From: UBA11889 sp002313255
GTDB lineage: Bacteria; Pseudomonadota; Gammaproteobacteria; Pseudomonadales; Azotimanducaceae
Direction of reading: 5' to 3'
DNA length: 52,861 nucleotides
Assembly (NCBI GenBank): GCA_913045265.1
Contig: CAJWQX010000015.1
Coordinates: 1 to 52,861 of the forward strand
Part shown: positions 7,031 to 15,047 of the stretch, one piece after another
Layout of the letters: each line of letters begins with the position of its first letter
How positions within the stretch are numbered: position 1 is the stretch's first letter
Position numbers and translations under genes: made by a program
Notes under the pieces: model-generated
Databases searched by the model: none
Told to the model about the DNA's origin: nothing
What the model saw: the letters and a program-made list of their open reading frames with translations, nothing else

Positions 7031-9506
7031 TAAAGTAGTGGTCCAAGTTATTTTAGACAAGGCGCTCGCTGGGGCAACCCCAAGCATGAACGAAGCGTTA
7101 GCCTTCGCCGATTTTACCGATACAAAGGCTCTCGCTCGTGTTGCCTCAGTCCTGCGCGATCAAGGCTTTCGTAACGTTGTCACATATTCGAAGAAGGTAT
7201 TTATCCCGCTGACTCACCTTTGCCGTGATGTGTGCCACTACTGCACCTTTGCACAGACGCCAAAAAAACTGGATCACCCATTCATGGAGATCCCTCAGGT
7301 TCTGGATGTCGCCAAGCAGGGTGCGAATATCGGGTGCAAAGAAGCCCTGTTCACCCTCGGCGAAAAACCGGAGTTACGCTACCGTGTCGCGCGCGAATGG
7401 CTCGCCGAAAATGGTTATCAATCAACGCTCGATTACCTAGCCCATGCGGCCCGCGCCGTCTATGAAGAAACGGGATTACTACCCCACCTTAATCCTGGCA
7501 ACATGACTCCCAGTGAGATCCAAACATTACGGCCAGTGTCCCCGTCAATGGGCATCATGCTTGAGTCCGCATCGGAACGTTTGACCAAAAAAGGAATGCC
7601 GCACCACGGTTCGCCCGACAAGATACCGGCGGTGCGGCTGCAAACCCTTCGGGACGCTGGCGCGGCACGCGTGCCTTTCACAACCGGGATTCTTATTGGC
7701 ATCGGTGAGACTCGTCGCGAACGCATTGAATCGCTTCTGGCGATACGGGACATTCATCGGGAATTTGGTCACGTTCAAGAAATTATCGTGCAAAATTTCC
7801 GCGCAAAACCAGGCACGAAGATGCGCCTGGCGCCCGAACCTGATCTCGACGACCTACTGTGGACCATCGCCGTGACCCGCATACTCTTTGGGGCCTCAAT
7901 GAGTATCCAAGCGCCCCCAAACCTAAGTCCGGGGGTCTTACCACAAATCGTCGATGCTGGTATCAACGATTGGGGCGGCGTTTCACCCGTCACTCCAGAT
8001 TTTGTTAATCCGGAAGCGCCGTGGCCTCAGCTCGACGAGCTATCGCGCGAGACTGCGCTGGCCGGCAAGCACCTGCATGAGCGCCTCACTATCTATCCGA
8101 ATTACGCGATTGATGCGGCAACGTGGGTTGACGATTCGATGGTAGCAAGCGTCCTTGACCGCATCGACGGTGAGGGATTTCCGCGGATCGACCCCTGGTG
8201 TCCAGGCGACACCTCGCCTCCACCCGCCGAGGTACTCACACGCATTACCCAAGAACCCTCTGTAGTGTCCACCGACATCGCGGCCATTTTGAAAGGGATT
8301 GGTAACGGAAATGACCTTGACGAGCGGGAAATCGTCCGCCTTATTCAAGCCCGGGGCGACGACTTCAATGCTGTGGTCCAGTCGGCAAACCAATTACGAG
8401 ACGAAATCAACGGAAATACCGTTTCCTTTGTCGTCAATCGCAACATCAATTACACCAACATCTGTTATTTCAAGTGCCAGTTCTGCGCTTTTTCCAAAGG
8501 GAAGTTATCGGAAAATCTACGGGGACGACCCTACGATTTGAGCGGCGAAGAAATTCAACGGCGGGTGGTCGAAGCCTGGGACCGCGGCGGTACGGAAGTC
8601 TGTATGCAAGGGGGCATCCACCCTGAATACACCGGACAGACCTACATCGATATCGTCAAAACCGTCAAAGAAGCAGTTCCCGAAATGCATCTACATGCTT
8701 TTTCACCGCTCGAAGTATGGCAAGGAGCAGCTACATCCAATCATTCCCTTGAAGGTTATTTAACCGAACTGAAAAAAGCCGGCCTAAATACGCTCCCCGG
8801 AACGGCCGCCGAAATTCTTGATGACGAAGTACGCTCCGTGATCTGCCCGGACAAGATCAATACTGCGCAATGGCTCGAAGTCATGGAAACCGCTCACCGT
8901 GTCGGATTTAGATCCACGGCAACGATTATGTATGGCCACGTCGACGAGCCGATTCACTGGGCAAGACACCTTATCCGTGTCCGGGATCTACAGAAGAAAA
9001 CAGGCGGATTTACTGAATTTGTGCCCCTACCCTTCGTTCACATGGAAGCTCCGATGTATCTGAAAGGGAAAGCGCGGCGTGGACCGACATTCCGGGAAAC
9101 GATTCTGGTACACGCCGTCGCTCGACTCGCACTACATCCACACATCACCAACATTCAAGCAAGTTGGGTGAAAATGGGTCACGAGGGAGTCAGCGCTGCG
9201 CTCAATGCGGGTTGTAACGATCTCGGGGGAACATTAATGAACGAGAGCATTTCACGCGCTGCGGGGACACAACACGGACAGGAGACCTCACCCGAGGAAA
9301 TGCAGCACATGATCGAGTCGGCCGGACGTACAGCTCGGCAACGCACAACGCTCTACGATGACGCACGAGATGCCGACGTCGTGCGCGGTTCAACTGCAGG
9401 AATCTTGACGGACATCATCAATACGCCCGCCAAAAAGTATGAGAGAAAACGTAGCCACGAGTTGGTGCGCAACGACGATTCCGTCCGCGTGATCTCATTG
9501 GACTAG
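7023..9506 (+). CDS. fbiC: 7,8-didemethyl-8-hydroxy-5-deazariboflavin synthase FbiC (CofG-CofH fusion)
   Basis: Two radical SAM domains in one 827-residue chain make the deazaflavin Fo from tyrosine and the ribityl-aminouracil of riboflavin synthesis. The N-terminal CofG half has the cluster cysteines Cys67, Cys71 and Cys74 (LCRDVCHYC); the C-terminal CofH half has Cys481, Cys485 and Cys488 (ICYFKCQFCAFSKG). CofH features such as GGIHPEYTG, MYGHVDEP and FVPLPFVHM follow. The fusion order and length match actinobacterial FbiC rather than the separate cofG/cofH of archaea. Both clusters are intact. It ends the operon and converges with a PhyH gene 37 bp away. Confidence 0.95.
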   Translation: MSNKVVVQVILDKALAGATPSMNEALAFADFTDTKALARVASVLRDQGFRNVVTYSKKVFIPLTHLCRDVCHYCTFAQTPKKLDHPFMEIPQVLDVAKQGANIGCKEALFTLGEKPELRYRVAREWLAENGYQSTLDYLAHAARAVYEETGLLPHLNPGNMTPSEIQTLRPVSPSMGIMLESASERLTKKGMPHHGSPDKIPAVRLQTLRDAGAARVPFTTGILIGIGETRRERIESLLAIRDIHREFGHVQEIIVQNFRAKPGTKMRLAPEPDLDDLLWTIAVTRILFGASMSIQAPPNLSPGVLPQIVDAGINDWGGVSPVTPDFVNPEAPWPQLDELSRETALAGKHLHERLTIYPNYAIDAATWVDDSMVASVLDRIDGEGFPRIDPWCPGDTSPPPAEVLTRITQEPSVVSTDIAAILKGIGNGNDLDEREIVRLIQARGDDFNAVVQSANQLRDEINGNTVSFVVNRNINYTNICYFKCQFCAFSKGKLSENLRGRPYDLSGEEIQRRVVEAWDRGGTEVCMQGGIHPEYTGQTYIDIVKTVKEAVPEMHLHAFSPLEVWQGAATSNHSLEGYLTELKKAGLNTLPGTAAEILDDEVRSVICPDKINTAQWLEVMETAHRVGFRSTATIMYGHVDEPIHWARHLIRVRDLQKKTGGFTEFVPLPFVHMEAPMYLKGKARRGPTFRETILVHAVARLALHPHITNIQASWVKMGHEGVSAALNAGCNDLGGTLMNESISRAAGTQHGQETSPEEMQHMIESAGRTARQRTTLYDDARDADVVRGSTAGILTDIINTPAKKYERKRSHELVRNDDSVRVISLD

Positions 9507-9543
9507 ATCCAGCGTCACGCGGATACCCGCTCAGGGCATTTCG

Positions 9544-10443
9544 CTACATGCCTTGAGTCTGTTCCGCTTGTTGATGTTGAAAGATGGATTTATGGCCGGT
9601 CCGGCTCCAATCCGGCGGCATCAGAACAGGTCGAGGATCGAAACGAGCCCAACGAGACCGAATGCCTCTTACGACCTCGTCACCGTGCTGACCTCGTGCA
9701 ACGAGGTCGGTAATCGGCAAAGCGTCGCCCGCGGAGTACGCACAGAGAAGCAACGGCCTCGGACAATCACTCCAATTCGGGGGCGACCCGTGGATTGAGC
9801 GACAGTTATGCACGGTGATAGTTCCAGACGGCCCGGCGATGTAACGCGCCGTCTCGGCCGCGATGTTCGGGACATCCTCGCTCCGGATGTGCCCCGTCCA
9901 CTCGTTATCGTGATCGTATAAATCGTAGAGAGGCCCTTGGTGACTACCTGGAATGACACCCATTGGGGCCATATCGGCAGCAACATCGTCTAAATACACA
10001 CCCACGGTCAGGACGTCATAGTTCGTGTGCGGCCAAAACTGAATATCTTGGTGCCATTTAACTTCTTCGCCGCCGCCGGACCACTTGTAGTTGAGTTTGG
10101 AGTGGTGGAACTTGATGTCCGGTCCAAGCAGGTCTTCGGCAATATCCACAAAGGGCCCCGCCGAGGCAAATTCCCAAAAAAGTTCATCCGCATCCACGGG
10201 TGAATTTAATCGCCGTATTCTCGGTTGTTCGGCCGTGTGATCTGGCTCGAGATCGAATCTTTGGTCTGTGTCATTTACGTGGCGACTCTCGTCAACATAA
10301 TGTTGTGAACACGATTGGATACGATCAAGCCACGTTCCCGACACAACAGATGGCGCTCCAACGTAGCCGTGCTCGAAGTAGCACTCGCGATCGCTTCGCG
10401 AAAGTATCTTCGCGGGGCGAGCAAGGATTTCTTCAGGCGTCAT
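9544..10443 (-). CDS. Phytanoyl-CoA dioxygenase (PhyH) family protein
   Basis: Second Fe(II)/2-oxoglutarate oxygenase in the window, 299 residues, only distantly similar to the one at 2060. Iron ligands are His131 and Asp133 (KWHQDIQFWPH) and His218 (CRSIHGSPPN). GVIPGSHQGPL (162-172) marks the jelly-roll core. WHQDxxFWP is typical of PhyH proteins acting on small acids or acyl chains rather than of AlkB or P4H types. It is transcribed toward fbiC and is divergent from an amidohydrolase across a 412-bp gap. Substrate unknown. Confidence 0.87.
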   Translation of the reverse strand: MTPEEILARPAKILSRSDRECYFEHGYVGAPSVVSGTWLDRIQSCSQHYVDESRHVNDTDQRFDLEPDHTAEQPRIRRLNSPVDADELFWEFASAGPFVDIAEDLLGPDIKFHHSKLNYKWSGGGEEVKWHQDIQFWPHTNYDVLTVGVYLDDVAADMAPMGVIPGSHQGPLYDLYDHDNEWTGHIRSEDVPNIAAETARYIAGPSGTITVHNCRSIHGSPPNWSDCPRPLLLCAYSAGDALPITDLVARGQHGDEVVRGIRSRWARFDPRPVLMPPDWSRTGHKSIFQHQQAEQTQGM

Positions 10444-10855
10444 GGGCTCTCCTAAGCGCTCTCAAAAACAAAATCCGCTTTTCTCATGACGTCAGTATGC
10501 CACTCCAAATGAAATTGAACAGATCGACCTCGTTCCCCGATCGCAGTCGCAACAAACAATCCAAACCGGCGACGTCGAACCGCGGTTATACTTTCGAATA
10601 TTCGTCTACGACTCTGTCGACATGGTCTCAAATGGAGGTTTATTCGCAGTAGAAGCTGCTGTATTCCAAAAATATGCTGTCTTGCGCATGTTCTGCCAGT
10701 CGATCGATACGCGAGTCGATGTTGACGGTAATCGTTCATTTAGTTCGTGCGCGGTATTGGATAAAAAAATTCGTCAGTGTTCGTGTGCTTTATTCGCGCC
10801 AACCCTTACATTGAGGACGGACCCAATATAGAAATTCTTAAGCCAAGGATTCACT
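10444..10855. other. 412-bp intergenic region between divergent PhyH and amidohydrolase genes
   Basis: No believable gene: the open frames here have basic, low-complexity translations without recognisable motifs. The stretch must hold the promoters of both flanking genes. AGTCGAT occurs twice on one strand (10698-10704 and 10714-10720, 16 bp apart), which could be an operator. TATAGA at 10827-10832 with CTTACA at 10805-10810 (16-bp spacer, 4 of 6 matches each) is a weak sigma70-like pair for the amidohydrolase. AAGGA at 10844-10848 serves as its ribosome binding site. Confidence 0.5.
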
Positions 10856-11980
10856 TTGTTTGTAGTTGACTGCGACTCTCACGTAATGGAGCCAGCGGAT
10901 CTCTGGCAAAGGTATTTGGAAACTCGGTATCAAGATCGCGCGATACGGATCGAGAACGATCACAACGGCGAGCGCCTGATCATTGCCGAGCAAGTTGTGC
11001 TTCCAGGCGGCCTGGCCGGCTTAGGCGGCGCGAACTTGCGACGCCGCGACATATTCGCAGGCCGTTTTCGGTATGCGGACGGCTGCCCACCGGCGAGTTA
11101 CGACACGCATGCGAGGCTCACGATGCTGGACGAGTGGAGCGTCGACGCATGCGTCGTGTTCCCGACTATCGGCATATTGCCGATCCCGACAGATGACCTT
11201 GATCTGATCAACGCCTACTTCCGCGCGTACAACACATGGCAGCACGAATTTAGCCAGGACGGCTGTGGAAGGATTGTTCCTATCGCAGTTGTAAATTGGC
11301 GCGACGTCGAGAACGCGGCGCTGGAGCTCACCCGGTGCCTAAAACTCGGGTTTAAGGGGATTTTCGTCCCGCCCGAAGTCGTGGATGGTGAACGTCCCGG
11401 CAGCCCACATTTCGATCGCCTATGGGCTCAGTTGGCCGAAGCCGACCTTCCAGGTTGCCTCCACGTGATCGTTCGATTTAGCGGTGCTGCGGTCCCTTTT
11501 TCCGGTTGGCACGGCGCGCAACCTAGGCTCGGTCCGACCTTCGGCTTTGGACTGGGTGCCCCCGGGCAAATGATTCCTGCCTTGTCATCGATCATTCTCG
11601 ATGGGCTCTTCGATCGTTTTCCACAGCTCAAGGTCGTGAGCGTTGAGGCCGGCTGCGGATGGGCCGCGTACCTTATGGATCGTCTCAACGAGAAAGACGA
11701 GTTGCTTAACGAGTTGTCACCAAAACCGCTAGCGCTCACTCCGGGCGAATACGTGCAACGAAACTGTTACTTCGTTGCGGAACCCCAGGAACGGACCATC
11801 GGCGCCATGATGAATCTGGTCGGTAACGACAACATCCTTTGGGGGTCCGATTATCCGCACATCGACTCAAGTCTCAATGCACCCGAGCAGATACGCGAAT
11901 CGGTGGCGACCTTAGATCGACGGCAAAAGCAGGCGATTATGGGTGGCAATGCAGCTCAATTGTTTCAACTCGCCGTTTAG
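10856..11980 (+). CDS. Amidohydrolase family protein (amidohydrolase 2 / ACMSD-like)
   Basis: Metal-dependent TIM-barrel hydrolase or decarboxylase of 374 residues. The first metal motif is Asp7-Ser-His9 (DCDSHVMEP), very close to the N-terminus as in amidohydrolase_2 proteins such as ACMSD and gamma-resorcylate decarboxylase. LGFKGIFVPPE, FPQLKVVSVEAGCGW and LWGSDYPHIDS (around 325-335, catalytic Asp and His) follow in the family's order. The TTG start follows AAGGA by 7 bp. It likely acts on ring-derived or beta-keto carboxylic acids; the substrate is not visible. It converges with an SDR gene 16 bp away. Confidence 0.86.
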   Translation: MFVVDCDSHVMEPADLWQRYLETRYQDRAIRIENDHNGERLIIAEQVVLPGGLAGLGGANLRRRDIFAGRFRYADGCPPASYDTHARLTMLDEWSVDACVVFPTIGILPIPTDDLDLINAYFRAYNTWQHEFSQDGCGRIVPIAVVNWRDVENAALELTRCLKLGFKGIFVPPEVVDGERPGSPHFDRLWAQLAEADLPGCLHVIVRFSGAAVPFSGWHGAQPRLGPTFGFGLGAPGQMIPALSSIILDGLFDRFPQLKVVSVEAGCGWAAYLMDRLNEKDELLNELSPKPLALTPGEYVQRNCYFVAEPQERTIGAMMNLVGNDNILWGSDYPHIDSSLNAPEQIRESVATLDRRQKQAIMGGNAAQLFQLAV

Positions 11981-11996
11981 TTTCCCGATCGCGGCG

Positions 11997-12962
11997 TCAG
12001 CCTAAGCCCCACTCGCCCGTCTCTCGCAGTCGGACCATAAATTCCGGCGTGTACGCACCTTCAGGATCCTCACGAACCAGTTCGTCAAGCCTGTGCGCAT
12101 CGTTACCGACAAGAATGCGCCAACGCTCTTCGCGGACCCCGTCCAGTATAATGGAAGCTGCTTGCTCGGCCGTCGTCGGTGCATCGTCTCGAAACCGGCG
12201 CCCCATTTCACCCACCAACACCCGAATCTGCTCATCGGTGGTGTCTTCGTTGACCATCCCGAGAGAAGCCCAACGTTTTCGCGTCGCCACGATGTCGTCA
12301 TCCGATAGTTCATCGGCTTGACGTCCATTGAGAATACGTCCCGAATTAATCGCGATTGACGTTCCAATGTGCCCTGGCATGACGACCGATACCTTGACGT
12401 GGGGTGCATTGTTGGCCAAATCCGTGATAAGAGCCTCCGAGAAGCCTTTGACCGCGAATTTGGCCGCACTGTACGCAGTATGCGAACTTTGAGGGCCTAG
12501 CGTCGCCCAAAATCCATTAACACTGCTGGTATTGATCAAATGCGCGTCCTGACTCGCCACCAACAGAGGCATGAACGCCCGGGTGTTGTAATAAACCCCG
12601 TACCAACAAATATTAAAGGTACGTTCCCAATCCTCTCGATCTCCCTCGACGATGCTCGCACCGCCTCCGACGCCGGCGTTATTAAAGAGTAGGTCGATAT
12701 GATCTGTGCCGTGATCCGACACCACCGCGTCGCGAAAACGTTCCACCTCGGCTTCATCGGAAACGTCGCAATGGTGCGTGGTAATGACTCTCCCTTGCGG
12801 TGCTTCTTGTTCACATAAGGCTCTCGTTTCCGCGAGGTTGTCGTCGAGTACGTCGCAGGTGGCAACGTCACAGCCCTCCGCCACCAGCTGACGCGCGAGC
12901 GCCCGACCCATACCGGTACCACCGCCCGTTATAACCGCGAGTTTCCCCCCAAAATCTTTCAT
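11997..12962 (-). CDS. SDR family NAD(P)-dependent oxidoreductase
   Basis: A 321-residue SDR with TGGGTGMG (12-19), CDVSD near 65-69, NNAG (94-97), Ser147 and YSAAK (Tyr164, Lys168). The chain is longer than the usual ~250 residues: about 70 extra C-terminal residues (GEMGRRFRDDAPTTAEQAA onward) resemble the tail of SDRs that also carry an AAR2/lipid-related C-terminal helix region. It lies downstream of the ABC exporter on the same strand (99 bp gap) and could be co-transcribed with it. Substrate unknown. Confidence 0.87.
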   Translation of the reverse strand: MKDFGGKLAVITGGGTGMGRALARQLVAEGCDVATCDVLDDNLAETRALCEQEAPQGRVITTHHCDVSDEAEVERFRDAVVSDHGTDHIDLLFNNAGVGGGASIVEGDREDWERTFNICWYGVYYNTRAFMPLLVASQDAHLINTSSVNGFWATLGPQSSHTAYSAAKFAVKGFSEALITDLANNAPHVKVSVVMPGHIGTSIAINSGRILNGRQADELSDDDIVATRKRWASLGMVNEDTTDEQIRVLVGEMGRRFRDDAPTTAEQAASIILDGVREERWRILVGNDAHRLDELVREDPEGAYTPEFMVRLRETGEWGLG

Positions 12963-13061
12963 CTCAAGCGCATCCGTTGCTAATAAAGAAGCGAGATCTT
13001 AGACGATACGTTGAACGGCCAAAAGTGGGTCCGCTCGGTCACTTCCAGGAGACTTCTCGAG

Positions 13062-15047
13062 TTACATTCCGTCGGGGGTGTCAGACGGGTCGTCCGGTAC
13101 CTCTGCCCAACGCGGATCCGTGGTCCTGCCCTCGCTGCCTTCATCCTCACGAGTAACTTCACGGGCCACATCGGCGTCTTGAAACTGCAGTTCATGCAGC
13201 GTGTAGTAAATCCCACGCTGTGCTATCAATTCGTCGTGCGTACCCAATTCCTCCACAACTCCATGGTGTAGAACCAATATCCGGTCGCACTCCTGAATCG
13301 TTTGCAATCGATGTGCGACGACGATGGAAGTTCGACCTTCCGTGAGCTTCGCCACCGCATCTTGAATGACCAGTTCAGTGGAGGTATCGATGTTTGCCGT
13401 GGCTTCGTCCAACACAAGAATCTCGGGATCGGCGGCCAATACCCTGGCAAAAGCCAGAAGCTGACGCTGTCCTTGCGATAAGTTCTGTCCTCGCTCAGCA
13501 AGCTGGGTGTCGTAGCCATCGGCTAATTCTTGAATGAAGCCGTCCGCATTCACCGAGCGCGCGGCCCATTCAGCTCTTTCCGGCGTTATATCGGGATTGT
13601 TAAGCGTGATGTTGTCGCGCACGGTACCCGAGAAGATATGGAAATCTTGTAGCACCACGCCAACACGTTCACGCAAATCACGGCTGTGTAACTTGTTGAC
13701 GTCGACGTCATCGACAAAAACCATGTTGTCGTCGATATCATAAAAACGGACAAGCAATCGAATAATTGTGCTTTTACCCGAACCCGTCGGGCCGACGATG
13801 GCAAGTTTCTCTCCAGGCGCAATCGAAAAAGAAACGTCCTTTAGGATCTCTTCTCCTTCGTAATAACCAAAGTGCGCATGACGAAACTCCACCTTGCCAC
13901 GCAAGCGACCTTCCAGAAGGGTTGGCTCGTCGGGTTCGTGCAATTGCTCGTCCCAGTCCAACGCCTGAAAAATGCGTTCTCCGGATGCCATCGACCTAAA
14001 CAGAACATTGAATTGCTGACCCAACGAAACGATCGGCATGATCATCATTTGCACAAGCGACGTGAAGAGAATCATCGAGCCTAGCGAGATGTCTTGCTGT
14101 ATCACTTGACCACCGCCGAACCAAACAATGCCGCCGGTAACGACGCTCCCAAGACTCATGTTAAAGGTGTCGTAGAGGACCTCGTAATTGATCGCACGGA
14201 ACTCATAGCCCCGGTTAGCGCGATTTAGCGCTCCGTACTCCTCGATATTTTGATTCTCGCGACCCGAGAGCTGGACAACATCAATCCCAACGAGATCTTC
14301 CTGCATGTATTGATTGAGGGCCGATACGGAGTCGCGAATAAATCGAAAGATTTTCCGCATCGCGATGCGAAAGAGGATCGTTGCGATCACCGCCACAGGC
14401 AGCGCTACGAGTACCACACCGGTCAACGATCCACTGATTGCAAGCATCGCAAAAAGCGCCACAAAAAACGGAACAAATTCACCGGCTAAACCGCCGAAGC
14501 CCGTTAAGAGCTGAAAAAGATTCTCAACGTCGTTCGTCACTCGGGTCATCACGCGACCGACGCCCACGTGGTCAAAAAAGGAGGCGGGTTTTCGTTCAAG
14601 TGCGGCAAATAGATCGATTCGAAGATCTCTTAGCGCCTTTAGGGAACAACTGTAAAGCGTAAGCTGATGAGCAAAACTCAATAACGACTGACCCACGAGC
14701 ACAACCACATATACAAGCCCTGCCGCCGTCAGCGCTTCAAAAGCAAACGTTGATTGAATCCAACCCACCAACGCGAGCAGTCCGTAGTCTTGAGTGTCGT
14801 TTACGACCGCGGTTGGCACCAAGATCGTGTCGATAATGACAACGCTCGTCAGGATCGGCATCAGCACTTGAGCCAGCGCGGCCACCACCACAAACGCAAT
14901 GCTGACGAATAGCGTAATCAGGTATGGCTTCATCCATCCGAGCAGTCGAACGAAGAGTCGAACGTTGAGGGCCTGATGCGTCAGCTCAGCATCAAACGCA
15001 GAGTAATTTCGGGCCGGGGCCGGTACCTGAATCGCGTTTTCACTCAC
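13062..15047 (-). CDS. ABC exporter half-transporter, catalytic subunit (MdlB/TM288-like)
   Basis: Type I exporter half of 661 residues: six membrane helices over roughly 40-345, then the nucleotide-binding domain with Walker A GPTGSGKST (419-427), Q-loop Gln467, signature LSQGQ (523-527) and Walker B ILVLD with the catalytic Glu548. LSQGQ and DEATANID are the pattern of the fully catalytic chain in MdlAB/TM287-288/BmrCD heterodimers. It starts with GTG inside the stop of the partner (GTGA, 15044-15047), so the two chains are made together. The ~40-residue acidic tail after the last NBD helix is unusual. It probably exports a lipid or hydrophobic compound. Confidence 0.92.
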   Translation of the reverse strand: MSENAIQVPAPARNYSAFDAELTHQALNVRLFVRLLGWMKPYLITLFVSIAFVVVAALAQVLMPILTSVVIIDTILVPTAVVNDTQDYGLLALVGWIQSTFAFEALTAAGLVYVVVLVGQSLLSFAHQLTLYSCSLKALRDLRIDLFAALERKPASFFDHVGVGRVMTRVTNDVENLFQLLTGFGGLAGEFVPFFVALFAMLAISGSLTGVVLVALPVAVIATILFRIAMRKIFRFIRDSVSALNQYMQEDLVGIDVVQLSGRENQNIEEYGALNRANRGYEFRAINYEVLYDTFNMSLGSVVTGGIVWFGGGQVIQQDISLGSMILFTSLVQMMIMPIVSLGQQFNVLFRSMASGERIFQALDWDEQLHEPDEPTLLEGRLRGKVEFRHAHFGYYEGEEILKDVSFSIAPGEKLAIVGPTGSGKSTIIRLLVRFYDIDDNMVFVDDVDVNKLHSRDLRERVGVVLQDFHIFSGTVRDNITLNNPDITPERAEWAARSVNADGFIQELADGYDTQLAERGQNLSQGQRQLLAFARVLAADPEILVLDEATANIDTSTELVIQDAVAKLTEGRTSIVVAHRLQTIQECDRILVLHHGVVEELGTHDELIAQRGIYYTLHELQFQDADVAREVTREDEGSEGRTTDPRWAEVPDDPSDTPDGM

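Noticed and set aside
9507..9543. GCGG/CCGC stem after fbiC as an intrinsic terminator
   Set aside because: Four-pair stem with no T-tract.
10452..10739. Open frames on both strands in the 412-bp gap before the amidohydrolase gene
   Set aside because: Basic, low-complexity translations without motifs or ribosome sites; they look like chance frames in non-coding DNA.
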